A DNA stretch of 64,000 bases from Effrenium voratum (GCA_963377175.1 CAUJNA010001228.1:34408-98407); one strand, 5' to 3'; positions 26,269 to 37,928 are shown, counted from the stretch's first letter. Numbers and translations are program-made. The notes: a model not told the origin generated them from the sequence alone.

Positions 26269-26860
26269 TCAAGATTTTGGAGCCCACTGTGATCCCGGGC
26301 TATGGCTAGTTTTGAGATCCTTGTTCACGGATGCTCTAAAGGCTGACCACATTTGAGGCGGTATCGAGTGCGTCGAGCCTGGCGGGCTGTTGAGGTCCGA
26401 GTACAGCGGCGCTAGCCAGGATCTGAGATGTAGGGCAATGCTGGTGGCCCAAATCAAGGCGTCCAGCTTGGCTAGCTTAGCGGACACGAGCTGAATGGTG
26501 TCGTGGGAGAAGCTGATCTCCCAACCGCACCAAACAAGGCTGTCCTGGATCTGGTGCGCTATTCCGGAAGAGCGCACACAGAAGGTCGTCCACAAAAAGG
26601 AAGGCTTTGTGGGGCTTCCAGGCCAGCAACCCATGCACCTGGCGAAGCAAGAATGCACCGGTGCGCTGCCACCAGAAAGCCAAGAAACGGCCCCCAAAAT
26701 GGCACACTCTGTAATGGTAGAGCAAGAGTAGAAGGCCATGCTCTTCAGGGCGGACTTGCACCTGTTTGTGCGCGGCTTTAAAGTCAATGCTGGCGCCTAT
26801 GAAGGCGCCTGGAGTGTCTTCTGGCTGCGTGGACAGCGCGAGGTCCGATGCCATTGGCAA
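26269..26860 (-). pseudogene. DIRS-like element: reverse transcriptase palm
   Basis: Two overlapping frames together encode the RT palm. SIDFKAAHKQVQV is the motif A region, and FVDDLL is the catalytic YxDD-type motif. After it comes a WCGWEISF segment typical of DIRS/Ngaro-like RTs. The frame changes just after FVDDLLCALF. The part of RT upstream of motif A is very short and abuts the pre-RT region, so an internal deletion is likely. RNase H follows downstream. Confidence 0.75.
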
Positions 26861-27955
26861 GCTCTAAGGTCGCGCTTGGATCCCCTTTGCCTTGGTGTTG
26901 CGGGGCGTGGTGGTGCTGGCACGGATGGCTTGGACATTTTTGGGCGCAGCTGTAGGAGGCTGCGCACATCGTTTCTCATGTGCGTCAGCTCGTACAAGGC
27001 ATCATCCAGGGACCGTTGCTGCCCTAGAAAATCGGATATGGCTGCCCAGAGCTTGCGATCAGCTGACAGAAGCTCTCGAAGGCCTTGAGGTTCGACAGGT
27101 GCGCTACTTGGCACAAAACCAAAGCATTGCGAAACACGGTTTGGATGCGGGTGAGCCACCCCGCTGACAGCGAGTGGTGCTCCACGGACACCTCCGGTGT
27201 GTTGTCAAAGAAGGCCTGACTCAGGAGCTGTAACTCTGAGCGCACTGCTCGGGCCGACTTTGCTTCCATGCGTTCCTGGTGTTGCCGTGATGAAAGGCGA
27301 TACTGCCAGGGCACCCACTTCAGGGACTGCCCGGGCTTCAGGCCCTCGTGCACTAGGCTCAGAAGGCGGATGGACGTCCGCGTCCAGCAGCTCACCGGGG
27401 TAATTGGGTTTGAAGGTCTCTACCAGGCTTGACACGCGTTCGGATGTGAGCTTGGGTGGCAAGCGCTCTGCCCAAGATGCGATTTGATTGGGCTGCGTGC
27501 ATAGCGACCCGGAGCTGGCGGCCGGTTCGGGAGGCTCTGAGCGCAGGCTGAGCCTATGGCACTCGGCTAGGGCTTTCCTAAGGCGCGCTGCTGCCACACT
27601 AGATTCTGGATCCTCTATGTTGTTGGCTGTCCAGAAGTCCCTGGCAGAAACTATGAAAGGCTGCAAGTCTGCAATGTTGGGGAAGGCGAAGGCGAAGTCA
27701 GAAGGGCAGTCAAAACCTCTGGCCAAAACGAGGTCCTCCAACCTTCACTTCTGTCAGGACGTCCTGTAGCCGATCGCGATCCATGTGCATCAGCAATGCT
27801 TGGAGGGCTTGAAAAAGGATAGCTGCGAAATGTGTACAGTCAGTGCGGATGGCAGGCTCTGGACCGGCGCCTGAGCACTGCTGAGTCGCCGACCTCTCAA
27901 AAGGCATACCTAAGTTATCGAATCGTGTCGAATTCGGCTGCGCTGTGTGCGTCAA
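26797..27955 (-). pseudogene. DIRS-like element: region preceding the RT
   Basis: Frames at 27,205-27,741, 27,024-27,395 and 26,797-27,159 connect through frame shifts near 27,370 and 27,080. They contain PPKLTSERVSSLVETF, LRLLSLVHEGLKPGQS, KWVPWQYRLSSRQHQERM and LLSADRKLWAAISDFL. I recall the same block preceding RT domains in dinoflagellate DIRS-like proteins. Its function is unknown, perhaps Gag-like or structural. It lies directly between the recombinase region and RT. Confidence 0.55.
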
Positions 27956-27977
27956 GGCAGGGCATGAACAGCTTATT

Positions 27978-29606
27978 TTAGCACAGCACGGCCACGCACG
28001 CCTTGCGTTTGCAGAGCTGCATGTCTGGATGAATCTGATGCACAGGGTACGAGCAATGCTTTAGATGCAAACCGCAAGCTGTCTGTACTGAGTTGCCGTG
28101 AGTGCACTGCACGGCATGCACGGATCCCCAGGGCACAAGGCGAATGCCAATTGAATCGACTGCAAGGGCTGGCGCCTGCGTGCAAGGCGAGAGATCTGGT
28201 GAGCACGCCTGCTCATCTGATGGCTCTTCTTTGGATTCGGCCTCCGAAGATTCCAAGGCGGCTCTTGCCACTGCAAGTGCTTCCTCATCCGCATCCAGGG
28301 CTGTGGGCAGCAAATTGTCCACCTCCCTGCGGTACAAGAATCTTGTCAGGCGAACCTGAAAGGCGGGTTCCACGGTTGGGCGCTGCCCCCCCCGAGCCAT
28401 GGCGCCTGCTGTACAGCAGCGCGGACAAGAGGCGATGGTGTCCCTGAAACCTTCTGCTGTCTTCCGGAAGGCGTAGCTGCGCTGCTGCACTGAGTAATGC
28501 GCATGTAAGGCTGTGAAGGGTAAACGAGGATGCCTCGTGCTGGGTGACCAGCTGGCCGCCTTCCGATTTCCACGGCAACTGTGTGGCCCAGCGAAGGCAT
28601 ACCAGTGCTTGCAAATAGGACATCGGACGCGAAAGGCTGGGGCATGCGTGAGACTCCAGGTTTGGAACGCAGGGCAAAATGAAGTCGGGTACAAATGAAC
28701 CTCCCCATTCGGCGTGGGTGGCGTCTAAAGCTTGACTGAGCAGAGCAAGCCACTTCACTAGCCAGGATGCGCTAATGTCTTCACCTCGGAGACCGAAAGG
28801 CAAGCATGCGAAGGGCTGTCCCTGGCAAGTTGTCTTGGTGGCCCAGCACAGGCCCCGAAGTGCCTGCGCAGACAGCGAGAGAGCGGAGGGCTTGATTCTC
28901 TGAATGTCCCCAAATCTTAGGCTGCAATGGGCGCACAAAAGCAGGGCGCCTAGTAACAGGCCCACGGCGGGCGTGCAAGCGGGAGAAACTATGTGTTCTT
29001 CCCATGCGGCAAGTATAGCCAGTGGCAAAGGCAAGGCTTCCCGTCGATCGTGTGGTTTGGGGTTGTAGGCAAAGGACTTGATTAAGGGACTACCCATCAA
29101 GTCTAGCAGGCTTGATATCTGCCCAATGCGCGCAAACCAAGACAGGGCCTTGCTCATCATGATGGCACTGCACTTGAGTGCCGTGCGGTCCTCTGCTTGA
29201 GACACATGGCAGCCTGCGATGAAGTCTGAAAGATGGGCCAGGGTAAGGCTCATCAAATCACCCACGCACTGATTTACAAAGGTGAGAAAAAGGCGGATGG
29301 CGCGGAGGTACTGCGACAGCGTGCCCCCCGAAAATTTCCGCGGCGATGCTTCAACAAGGATCTGCGGGCGCTGCGAGGCTTCCAGGGCTTGCGCCAGCTT
29401 GCTGCTAGCGACGCAGGATTTGAGTATCAAAACCCATTCGGCAGCACACTTGTCCTTCAGCGTGGCTTGCAGCTGAGCAGTAGAAGAGGGCTCAGGTGGG
29501 CGGACGGGGCCATATGGCCTGGGCATTGCAGGCCTGGCGCCGAACACGCGGCGTAAGGGCATCACTGTGATGGCGGGCTGAGCAGGGATCGAACCTGGTC
29601 TGTGCG
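27978..29606 (-). pseudogene. DIRS-like element: tyrosine recombinase
   Basis: An open frame down to 28,285, continuing after a shift to about 27,978. It encodes a tyrosine recombinase of the DIRS class, which inserts the element as circular DNA by strand exchange. Visible: LRFGDIQ (first catalytic Arg), the LHSLTCALLS helix, RFQGHHR (late His) and ALLYSRR (probable nucleophilic Tyr). The Arg expected three residues after the first His reads Thr here, so it may be divergent or inactive. The C-terminal part contains a HGNSVQTACG...LCKRKAC segment. The frame's first ~20 codons run into viral DNA beyond 29,607 and are not part of it. Unusually, it lies upstream of RT. Confidence 0.7.
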
Positions 29607-29785
29607 TCGCAGGAACGAAGTGGAAGAATTTGACGGGCACCGCCCGGTGGAGCGACGGCACGGAGATGGTCACTCTCGACTACTCTCACCTCACCAGCGT
29701 GCTGTGGGGGGTGTGCAAGGGCTTCCAGGCCCGGCTGGACGAGGTGGAAGCCTGGCAGGCCCAGCGCGGCCCGAAGAACAAGTAG
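29607..29785 (+). pseudogene. Truncated S74-domain fibre C-terminus
   Basis: In-frame remnant of the last ~59 codons of the PLV fibre (GTKWKNLTG through FQARLDEVEAWQAQRGPKN) with an intact stop at 29,785. All upstream fibre modules are missing. It is nearly identical to the C-terminus of the intact fibre at 56,611. Confidence 0.9.
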
Positions 29786-29936
29786 AAAAAAAACTGGTTT
29801 TGAGGCCTGTTCAGGCCTCCTCGTTCTAGAGGAACCTTGAATGGCCCCTTTTTGGGGCAAGAAGTAGGTGTGCGCAGGCCTCGTTCTAGAGGAGCCTTGA
29901 TCAGCTCCTTTTTGGGGCAACAAAGCTGTTTTTTAA

Positions 29937-30449
29937 ATGGAGGCGCTGAGGGACCGGCCGACGACTGCGAGGCAGCGCGACCTCGACGTGACGCAGGCCA
30001 TGGCCTTCGAGGCGCTGAAGGCCGACGTGGGCCGGCAGGTGCAGGCGCCCCGGCCCCGCGCGCTGGGCAAGTCGGCCGCCGAGGGGCCGAACGACCGGCT
30101 GCAGGCCGACCTCATCGACTTCAGCCAGAACACGCGGGGGAAGACGAAGTACGGCCTGGTGGTGATGGACGTCTTCACCCGGGAGGCCGCCGTGGAACCT
30201 CTGCAGAACAAGAACGCCGAGACGGTGGGCCGCGCCACCAAGCGCGCCGCGCGGGAGCTGACGGGGGACGACGGGAACTTTGTGGTCACGACGGACCTGG
30301 GCAACGAGTTCGCCACGCTGGACAGGGAGCTGCCCGAAGCCGCGCACCGGACGAAGCGGCCCGAGGACCGCAACGCCATTGCCGTGGTGGACCGGGGCAT
30401 CCAGACGCTGAAGAAGGACCTGGCCACGAGGGTGGCGCGCAAGGGCGGG
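29937..30449 (+). pseudogene. Truncated PLV integrase
   Basis: Nearly identical to the integrase at 55,442-56,430. It keeps ADLIDF, TTDLGNEF and AVVDRGIQTLK but lacks a short N-terminal segment (about 12 residues) and everything after the catalytic core. At the site where the main copy has lost one base (near 55,957), this copy is intact. Confidence 0.9.
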
Positions 30450-31690
30450 TCAACAAAGTCAAACTGCACGATTGCTGCCTTCAGCTGGGCCTCAAAGCGT
30501 AGCCACGCAGCATGAACTCGGAAGAAGTCTGGGCCGCCACATTTCCGGCGTGCCCTGGCATAAGTTGTACCACTGCCCCACGACTTGAGGGCAAGATCCA
30601 CCTTGCGCTGCTTTTCCTGCGAAGTAGCTTTAACCATACTTTTGAAGCCCTGGCATGCAATCACCCGCCGCAGCAGTGTGGTGTTCAGCAAGAATGTGTC
30701 CAGCACGGCAACTCGCGAGTTGAACCTTGCTTCTGAACCTCCAAGACATAGGCTCGCGCCCGCTTCCGTCGGAGCACCAGCCGCTGGGCCTTGTGCGCCC
30801 TTGCCACCACCTCCTGGGAGGGAGAGCTAGGCATAGGCTTCAAAAAGAGAAACAAAAGAGGGCACAAAAAAGAAGGATACAGCGCTAGTTCCTCCGCTTT
30901 TTCTCAACAAGTGCAATCCATGGCTACACAGCAGTGGCCCAGAAAACATCCCCAGAGCAGCCGATCTGTCAGCCTGTGGCCTTGCATCGACAACCCACTT
31001 TGTCGAGCAATGTATTGCCCCCCCCCCCCCCTAGAGCGCCAGAAAACTAACGCCTACGCTTGGGCGCGGAAGCCCTAGCGGGCACTACCGAGCCGGGAGT
31101 GTTTGCAGCTCCAGCGCTGACTCAAGCACTTCCGAAGCAGCTTTGGACACAGGGAGCCGCTCAGCAGGGCCACCATCACTGCACCTCTCCCGCCGGATGC
31201 CATCAACGACTTCCTGAAACAGCCTCTTCACCGGCTTCTTGAGGAAGCAGCCCACCTCTGGATGCGACTGCAACCAGCGGATTTCGTCCTCTGCCTGAGC
31301 ACCAAAACAAACAAACAAACAAACAAACAATCAATCAAACAAACACACACACACAAACAGAAAAACAAGCACAAACACAAACCAAACACGAAGTTGCATG
31401 CTCAGGAGCACGGCGCATATGCGTGGCACGTGGGCCCTTGGGCTGGACATCGCAGCGCTCTCCGTTACGAGGACGCCCCCGCTTGGCCGCAGCTTTCACC
31501 GGAGCACTATCATGGTCTAGCTGGGGCGTAGCATCCGGCTCCGGCTCGTCACATTTGTTGATTTCGAAGCCTTCTGGCACCGGGGGTGTCCCCCGCAGGA
31601 ACAAGCCAACCAGAAGCCGAACCTTTGGCAACCGCGCACTTTGCGGGAGCATGTGCGTGGGAATCATGGAGCACATTAGCACTAGATTCT
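30450..31690 (-). other. Exons of an unrecognised host gene
   Basis: Coding-like minus-strand segments: about 31,390-31,690 (with an AT-hook-like KRGRPRNGER), 31,085-31,310 (EDEIRWLQSHPEVGCFLKK...), about 30,740-30,850 (basic, KAQRLVLRRKRARAYVLEV) and 30,450-30,715 (LKSWGSGTTYARARRKCGG). Separators look intronic. One holds a CAAA repeat at 31,305-31,335. The last exon is cut by the viral fragment at 30,449. An AT-hook suggests DNA binding, but I recognise no family. The segments may belong to more than one gene. Confidence 0.4.
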
Positions 31691-32585
31691 GTATCTTGTT
31701 TTCGAGGAACTGAAATCAAACGGGCTGCGGCAGCTCTAGCTCGCTCTCGACACAGCAGCAAATCTTTCCCTGGATGCCCGGTTGCTTCAGTTCGGGTACT
31801 TTAAAAGCTTTCCTCAAACAGCCGCGCAAAAAACTCACAGTTTTTTTTGTGCGGGGGGGGGGGGCCCAAAAATTCATGTCAGATGACCAGCACAGGCCTC
31901 CCCCCGCAGCCTCCCCTCTACCCTCCACCTTCCACCCTCCACCCTCCACCCTCCATCCACCCCTTCCCTCCCCCTCCGCCTCTGCCTCCACCCCTTCACC
32001 CCCTCCACCCTCCACCCTCCACCCTCTCCACCTTCCACCCTGCAACTCTACCTCCACCCCTTACTCTCCACTCTCCACTTTCCACCCCGTCCGCTCCACT
32101 TCACCACCCCCTCCACCCCTCCCTCACCTCCATCCCCCTCCACCCTCCACCCCCCACCCTCCAGTCTCTCCACCTTCCACCCTCCGCCACCCAAGCTGAT
32201 GTGATTGTGGGACTGAATCCTGCGCGCGCACGCAGCAATGTGTGGGACGACGTAACATGAACAGATGTGTGCTACATGAGACTGCAGAAGATCAGCGTGC
32301 TCGCTAACAAGAACCTCCCTCCCCCAGCAAATGTCAAATACCAAAAAAATGTCGGCGGACAAAGCCGGAGGCTCCAAAGAATAAATGTCTCAAATCATCT
32401 CGGCTGGCACCTTTTAACTCTTCCGAGATGGTCACTTTGGTGCTACAGCACGGGGAGCCAAGAGATTCCACCTTGCTCAGCCCTGCTTGAGTCCTCCCAC
32501 AGGGCAGAACCTTCGACTTCCATGCGGCGGCTTGTACTTACCAGCGCACATGTTGCAGCGCCTGCACTTCCAAAGCACGTCAGCC
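31691..32585. repeat. Non-coding spacer with CCACCCTCCA-type repeat
   Basis: No gene seen. 31,895-32,190 is an imperfect C/T-rich repeat of CCACCCTCCA and CTCCACCTTCC units. A run of ten or more G lies at about 31,852-31,863. Confidence 0.75.
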
Positions 32586-33848
32586 TCAAGATAGAGCTGG
32601 TGCTCCGGGCTTCTCCACGCGCTGCCGCTTCAGCGGCGCCTGGTCTGGGCACAGCTGCGAATGCATGACGAAGCTCAGGCCTTTCCCTAAGAAGCAGGTG
32701 GATATCGGCTTGTGCCCGTACCACACAGTTCCATTCACGCACAAGGTGATGCTCTGGCCTTTTGACAAGCTATGCCATGTCAAGCAAGGATCTGGATCTA
32801 GAGCAAACACCTCCTGAACAATTTCTTTCGCGAAGGCCTCGCTAAATTCCATTTTCCAGAGCCCTTGCTTGCACAACTGTCTCATCAGCATCCGCTCTTC
32901 AATTGTCCCAGAGCTGAAGAGCCGGTAGATCTTGCATGCCCTTTTTTGACCAGGGCGCCAAACTCGGCCTGCTGCTTGAACCTCAAGGCTGGAAGGAGAC
33001 CCTGCGTGTTAGCTGCTGTTGCTATGGACTCGCAAACCAAAGGTACAAAGGCACACAGGTTGGTAGGTTGGAAAATGGAAAACAGACGTCCCAGCTGGAA
33101 ATGCGATCGGGCATGTGCTATTCAACGCACCGCTTTGTGAAACGAACTAAAACATGTGAAATAAGTGACGCTGTGGCGCATCTGAAGCCGGATTCCAGGC
33201 TGGCTCCACAATCAACAAATGATTCGCAGCTGTGAGGTTCAAACCGCATCCGCCAGCTGACTTCGAAAGCAGCATGGCTGCCCCGCCGAGCTCATGCTGG
33301 CCAAACTCGCGCACCGCGGGCTCACCTGCAGAGAGCTTGCTTGGGGAGCAAGTTGCGCAATGTCTGACACTGTCCCGTGTGTCTAAAAGGCTTTTCCCTA
33401 CCACCAAATCACCACCTCAAAGGACTCTTTGCTATTACATTCATGAGATTATATACCATATGTTTCTTTGAGGTTCACCTTTGCGGCCGCCCAAAACACA
33501 AAGGGATGCCCTAACTACCAGCACCAGCCAACAAGCGTTGTTCTCATTTTTGTTGGACATTTAGCAAAGCATCACTTAGCCAAAAAGTGACGTTGTTTGT
33601 GTTCTACCCCAAAGTGACGCCCATTTGGCAGCACTTGGGTGGTGCTGGTAGGTGCTGCGATATGCATCGTTTGAGCCGGGCCACGATCTTTCGCCGAAGC
33701 TGCGCCATCAAGCCTGAATGGCTTGTAGCCTCTGTCTTTGCAAATCTCCCCAACGGCATCAAGCACCGCCAACCTTTCGCTGACGATCACAATCTTCTCG
33801 CCGCACTGCGATAGACGCTCCAGCAGTGACGATATAAAATTCATCCTT
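32586..33848 (-). CDS. RAD54/SNF2-family helicase, C-terminal lobe (partial, multi-exon)
   Basis: Three exons encode the second RecA-like lobe of a SNF2 ATPase close to RAD54, a motor that remodels chromatin and aids homologous recombination. Exon ~33,683-33,848: GEKIVIVSERLAVLD and RGYKPFRLDGAASAKDR (motif IV region). Exon ~33,177-33,320: AMLLSKSAGGCGLNLTAANH (motif V) and VEPAWNPASDA. Exon from about 32,975 down: GRVWRPGQKRACKIYRLF (motif VI with its two Arg) and SSGTIEERMLMRQL, the conserved tail following the helicase core. The last exon's end is uncertain. The N-terminal lobe with Walker A was not found between 33.9 and 35.2 kb, so the gene is partial, cut by a long intron or by the viral insert upstream. 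Confidence 0.8.
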
Positions 33849-35231
33849 GGCTAAAAAAATCTCTAAAAGACGATGCGTGTTGGAAAAATGCGCCCAAATC
33901 CTCCCCGACCGCAGTCGGCAATGTGTCTGTTCCATTTGTATGGACCGGCAAGAACAGACATCGGCAAACATAAGCTTATAAGCAACCTTGTCACATCAAG
34001 TCGCAAGATCCTGATGCCAGGTGGGTTTCATTGTTTCCCTTGCGTCCTACTTAGCTTGTTACAACTCATCACCATTCCCGCCTTGAAAAATAGTCATTGT
34101 CTGATACCTTAGCGTTCCAAGAAGGCTCCTCCACACATGTCCAACGCAAACTGGAAGCCGGAAAGCTTATTTTTTTCTCAGCGCATTTTCGTTTATGTGG
34201 GTAAATAAACGGGGCGACTCACCCAGCCAAACTAACGACCTCTCAAGCTTGACCTTTCCTCGCGCGCCCACGATCTTAGTCAAGATCTATCACTCTCAGC
34301 GCGGCTGGCTTGGATTTCTTGCAGCTCCGGCTGCTGCCGGGGCTGCTGTCACATTTGCGAAGATAGTGGCGATGAACAATATTGACGTGAAAGTGCTTGC
34401 GCAAGACAGTAGTGGTGTTGTGAGATACGTGGGTAGAGCGGAAGCGGAACTTGTCATGAGTAAATCGCTGGTAGTATTTGTGGTAGCGGCGATGCCGGTG
34501 GGTCTCATGGTTGCAAAAAATGCAGCCACGTCCATGGCTGCCTAACAGAATCCTCGCGGCGTTGGATGGCTGCCTTCGCCAGCACCGCTCACTGGCTCTT
34601 CTTCCTCAAGACTCGAGTCATCACTGGGCCCACTGAGAGAAGGATCGGACAGGTTCAAGCTGGAGTGGCCACGGCGAACTCGCAGCCAACCCGTGTCCAC
34701 CTCATGGGTAGCGATCTCCGCCCCAGCCAAAGCCTGCAGTTCAAAGCCTGTTCTAGCGGTCTCGCCGCCTGCGATTAGCCCTGTTATCTCCACTGCTCGC
34801 GCGGCAGCTGACATTAAGGCACAAGCCCTATGCAAGTGCGCTGCGCTGGCTGGAGTAACTGTGATTGGCCACCCGCGAAAAGAGCCCGCGAGCCCATCCT
34901 TCGAAAACTTGTGTAAAAGCAAATGTTCGAGCACCGCTCACACCAAAGACTGCTGAGCTTGATCCAAAAAATGCTTCGCCCACGCACAAGCAAAGACAAG
35001 TTAACGCGCCCACGTGTCCACCCTTGCACTCTCTGAAGTGCAGCGCGGCGTCTTGCAGCTGTTGCTCGGCTGGGAGGGCAAAGCAGCTATGTCCTGCAGC
35101 TTCTTCAGCAGGGAAAGACCTCTCTTCTCAAGCCGGACTAGTACACTTCCTTTGCTGGTAAGAATTGCGCATTGGTCTCTTCGCCCCGCATGAGCAGGTA
35201 AGGTTCTACAGCCTGCTGCAGCTGCATCAAA
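33849..35231. other. No supported gene; probably RAD54-like intron
   Basis: No recognisable exon. A 116-codon plus-strand frame at 34,195-34,545 has two hydrophobic segments but no family match. A minus-strand run near 35,085-35,165 (EKRGLSLLKKLQDIAA) could be an exon of the RAD54-like gene, on weak grounds. Confidence 0.4.
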
Positions 35232-35390
35232 TTGAGCTAAGCCTCGGGTTTCCCAAAGCAGAAACGCAGCTGCGGGGCATTTTGCAAGCATATCTAGGGG
35301 TCGTGTTGCAGCCACACGCCTGCGCGCAAGGTCGTTTCCTGGACGGACGAGTGCCAGGAGCCTGTCAGGTAGAATAGAATCCATTTGGGA
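35232..35390 (+). repeat. Half copy of the fold-back element
   Basis: Matches the right arm of the fold-back element at about 39,145-39,320 (shared ATATCTAGGGGTC, GCAGCCACACGCCTGC and GGACGGACGAGTG). It ends where the unrelated sequence before PLV fragment 2 begins. Confidence 0.7.
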
Positions 35391-35769
35391 AACCCAGTAG
35401 TAAGGAAAGAAGGCCTATACCACCCTAACTCATTTGGTTTTTTGGTCCCCAAACCCTGCAAAACAGCCAAATTCTCCATCCAGCTGAACGTTTTTCCGAT
35501 GTCACCGGTCTTCGTCACCGCTCCGTTTTTGGTGCAAAAAGCGCTGAAAACGGCCAACTCCGAAAAGCGCGTTTTTTCGTGTCAGACGTCGAAAGTGGCG
35601 CCCAAGCCTCCAAGTTCGCTTGTTTTTCCGCCGAAAACCGGCTCCAGACGTTCGCCGTGCTCCGAATTCCGTTTTCTGCCCCGAAAAGCCTGCGAATTCC
35701 AGCCCGCTGAGCTCGTTATCGCTTGTCGCCGCTTTGTCACCGCTCGCTTTTTGGGAAAGCGCGCAAAAG

Positions 35770-36835
35770 TCGACCCCGAGTCCATCAAGATCGCCTTCCG
35801 CGTCAGGAACACGGACGGCACCAACCCGCTGGCCCCAGCCACGCCCAACCCCGCCTGCTTCGTCCAGCGCGTCCAGGTCTTCGCCAACGGCCAGCGCTGC
35901 GACGACATCAACTACTACGGGCGCACCGTGGCCGTGCGTGACCTGCTGAAGGGCCGGGAGTACAACGCAACAAGGCCATGGAGGGTTTCGACGAAGTGAA
36001 CGACCCGCGCATCGCCCGCGCGGTGCACCAGGGCGGCTACGCGGACGTGCTGCTGCGCCCCACCATGGTGGGCATCCTGCGCTGCGGGAAGATGCTGCCG
36101 CCGCAGCTGAACCTGGTGATAGAAATTGAGTTTGCGGACGCCACCACTGCGCTGTGGTCCGAGAACGCCGGGGCGCACCCGGCGGGGGCCACGCTAAGCA
36201 CCGACTTCGAGATCCAGAACGTCCGAGTTCTGGCCTCCCAGGTCGTCCTGGACTCTGCGCTGGTGGAGTCCTTCAACCGCGTGCTCCTCTCAGGAAGGTC
36301 CCTGGTGTTCAGCTACCCCACGGTGCACACGCAGCAGTCCAGCGTCCCGAACGGCGTGGCGGAGCACAACGTCGCCGTGGCTGGGCGCGTTTGTGACTTT
36401 TTGGGACAACGACGCGGGCTCCAAGATCCACTTGCTGGCCAACCCGGGGCAGGACGTGGCCCCCATCGGCGCGGCCAGGCAGGAGGACAGCCTCCTGGAG
36501 TCTCAGATGCAGCTGGGCAGCCTGCAGTACCCTCACAACCCCATGAAGGGAGCCTCGGAGCACTTCCACTTCCTCTCCGTCCTCGCGGGCACCTACGACG
36601 ACACGGTGCGCAACATCGACATCGGCCGCGTGGGCTACCTGCGCCACAGCTTCATTGCCGGCTTTCCCACCGAGCGCGTGCCCAAGATGCCGCTGAGTGG
36701 CGTCAGCACCCGCTCGGGCGACCTTGCCCGGTTCACCTTCAAGGGCCTGGACGGCACGATGACGGACCTGTTCATTCATTTGGTGGCCTACCAGCTGGTG
36801 ACGCTCTCCGGCACGGGCGTCTCTGTGCTTGACTA
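35770..36835 (+). pseudogene. PLV major capsid protein, truncated copy
   Basis: Lacks the first ~62 codons of the intact gene at 45,887 and has lost about 20 bases near 36,378 (around HNVAVA), which shifts the frame. There is also a frame change near 35,965, within KGREYN. The rest, through the stop at 36,835, is almost identical to the intact copy. Confidence 0.9.
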
Positions 36836-36837
36836 AG

Positions 36838-37260
36838 GCCCGGTGTGCTTCATTTTTGATGAAGCGTGACACCGCTTAAGTTGAGCAAAACGAGAAAAAA
36901 GGCGGGGGTGTCCCTCTTCACCATTTTTGGTGTTTAGTGACACCGCTTTTGAGTGCGCCCAAAAAACGAGAAAAGAGGCCCGGTGTCCCTCTTCTTCATT
37001 TTTGAAGTTTAATGACACCGCTTTTGAGTGCGCCCAAAAAACGAGAAAAAAGGCGGGGGTGCCCCTCTGCTTCATTTTTGACGCAGAGTGGCACCGCTTT
37101 TGAATGCGCCCAGAAACGAGAAAAAAGGCGGGGGGTGCCCCTCTGCTTCATTTTTGACGCAGAGTGGCACCGCTTTTGAATGCGCCCAAAAAACGAGAAA
37201 AAAGGCGGAGGTGCCCCTCTTCGCCATTTTTGGCGTTTAGTGGCACCGCCCAAAAAACAT
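36838..37260. repeat. Tandem hairpin repeat, six units, downstream of capsid copy
   Basis: Units of roughly 70-75 bases share GAGTGCGCCCAAAAAACGAGAA and GGCGGGGGTG. Each holds a hairpin GGTGTC/GACACC or GGTGCC/GGCACC with a variable inner arm, for instance CTCTGC pairing GCAGAG. The intact PLV has two units at the equivalent place. Confidence 0.85.
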
Positions 37261-37299
37261 GCAAAAAACATGGAAAATGTGCATTTTCCATTGGAGGAA

Positions 37300-37825
37300 G
37301 CCTAGTCTGGAATCGTACTGCCCCTCCATCAGCCGCGGCCCCCGCTGCGCGGCCCGGAGGTGCCTGCCGTCCTGCCACGCGCCGCAGCGGCTGCCGCTCC
37401 TGCACAGCCCTCGGCTCGGTCTCCAGCGCATGTTGGTCCACAGCCGCGTCTGCTTCCTTGCAGTAGGTCACGTCCACCCAGGGCAGGCGCATGAACGGCC
37501 GGGTCTTCAGCAGCCCGGTGGCCGGGTTCTCCACAATCCGGGTCAAAGTGCGCAATGATCTCCAGGGCGCTGAGCACCAGCGCGTCGCCCTCCAGGAGCC
37601 GCCGCGGGCGCGTCGTCAGCGCGCGGCTGTTCCGTGCAGACCGGGCTGGCCCAAACCATGTCGAAGTGCCCCGGAAACGTCGTGTAGTCCCAGCTCCGGA
37701 TGTCGCACAGGATGGTGGGCTCAAATTTCGACACGATGTCCAGGGAGACGACCTCCCAGCCCGCCGCCTCGAAGGCCCTGCCCACCGACTTGGTGCCGCA
37801 GAAAAGCTCCAGGAGCCTCGGCATT
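37300..37825 (-). pseudogene. PLV C5-cytosine methyltransferase, broken copy
   Basis: Starts like the intact gene at 48,001 (MPRLLELFCGTKSVGRAF) and keeps WASPVCTE, but a short deletion next to that motif shifts the frame. Further indels follow, including one near 37,540 and one near 37,490, and the C-terminus is missing. Confidence 0.9.
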
Positions 37826-37928
37826 CTTTAAAGAGCAAGATCACCGCCACTGCGACGACCAAGAAAACTCGCACGTTCATCGGACCGGACTTTTTTCCTA
37901 CGGATAAAAAAAGGAGCCGAACTTCGCA

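Larger units (their letters stand above)
29607..30449 (+). mobile_element. PLV fragment 1 (fibre tail plus integrase)
   Basis: An 843 bp piece homologous, in inverted orientation, to about 55,890-56,790 of the large PLV. The left edge abuts the DIRS-like element. The right edge stops within the integrase (after RVARKGG) and runs directly into a host gene. The spacer between its two genes holds variable hairpins of the same kind as the intact copy. Confidence 0.85.

Noticed and set aside
34195..34545. 116-codon frame with two hydrophobic segments
   Set aside because: Open on both strands, no family recognised, and it lies in a probable intron.
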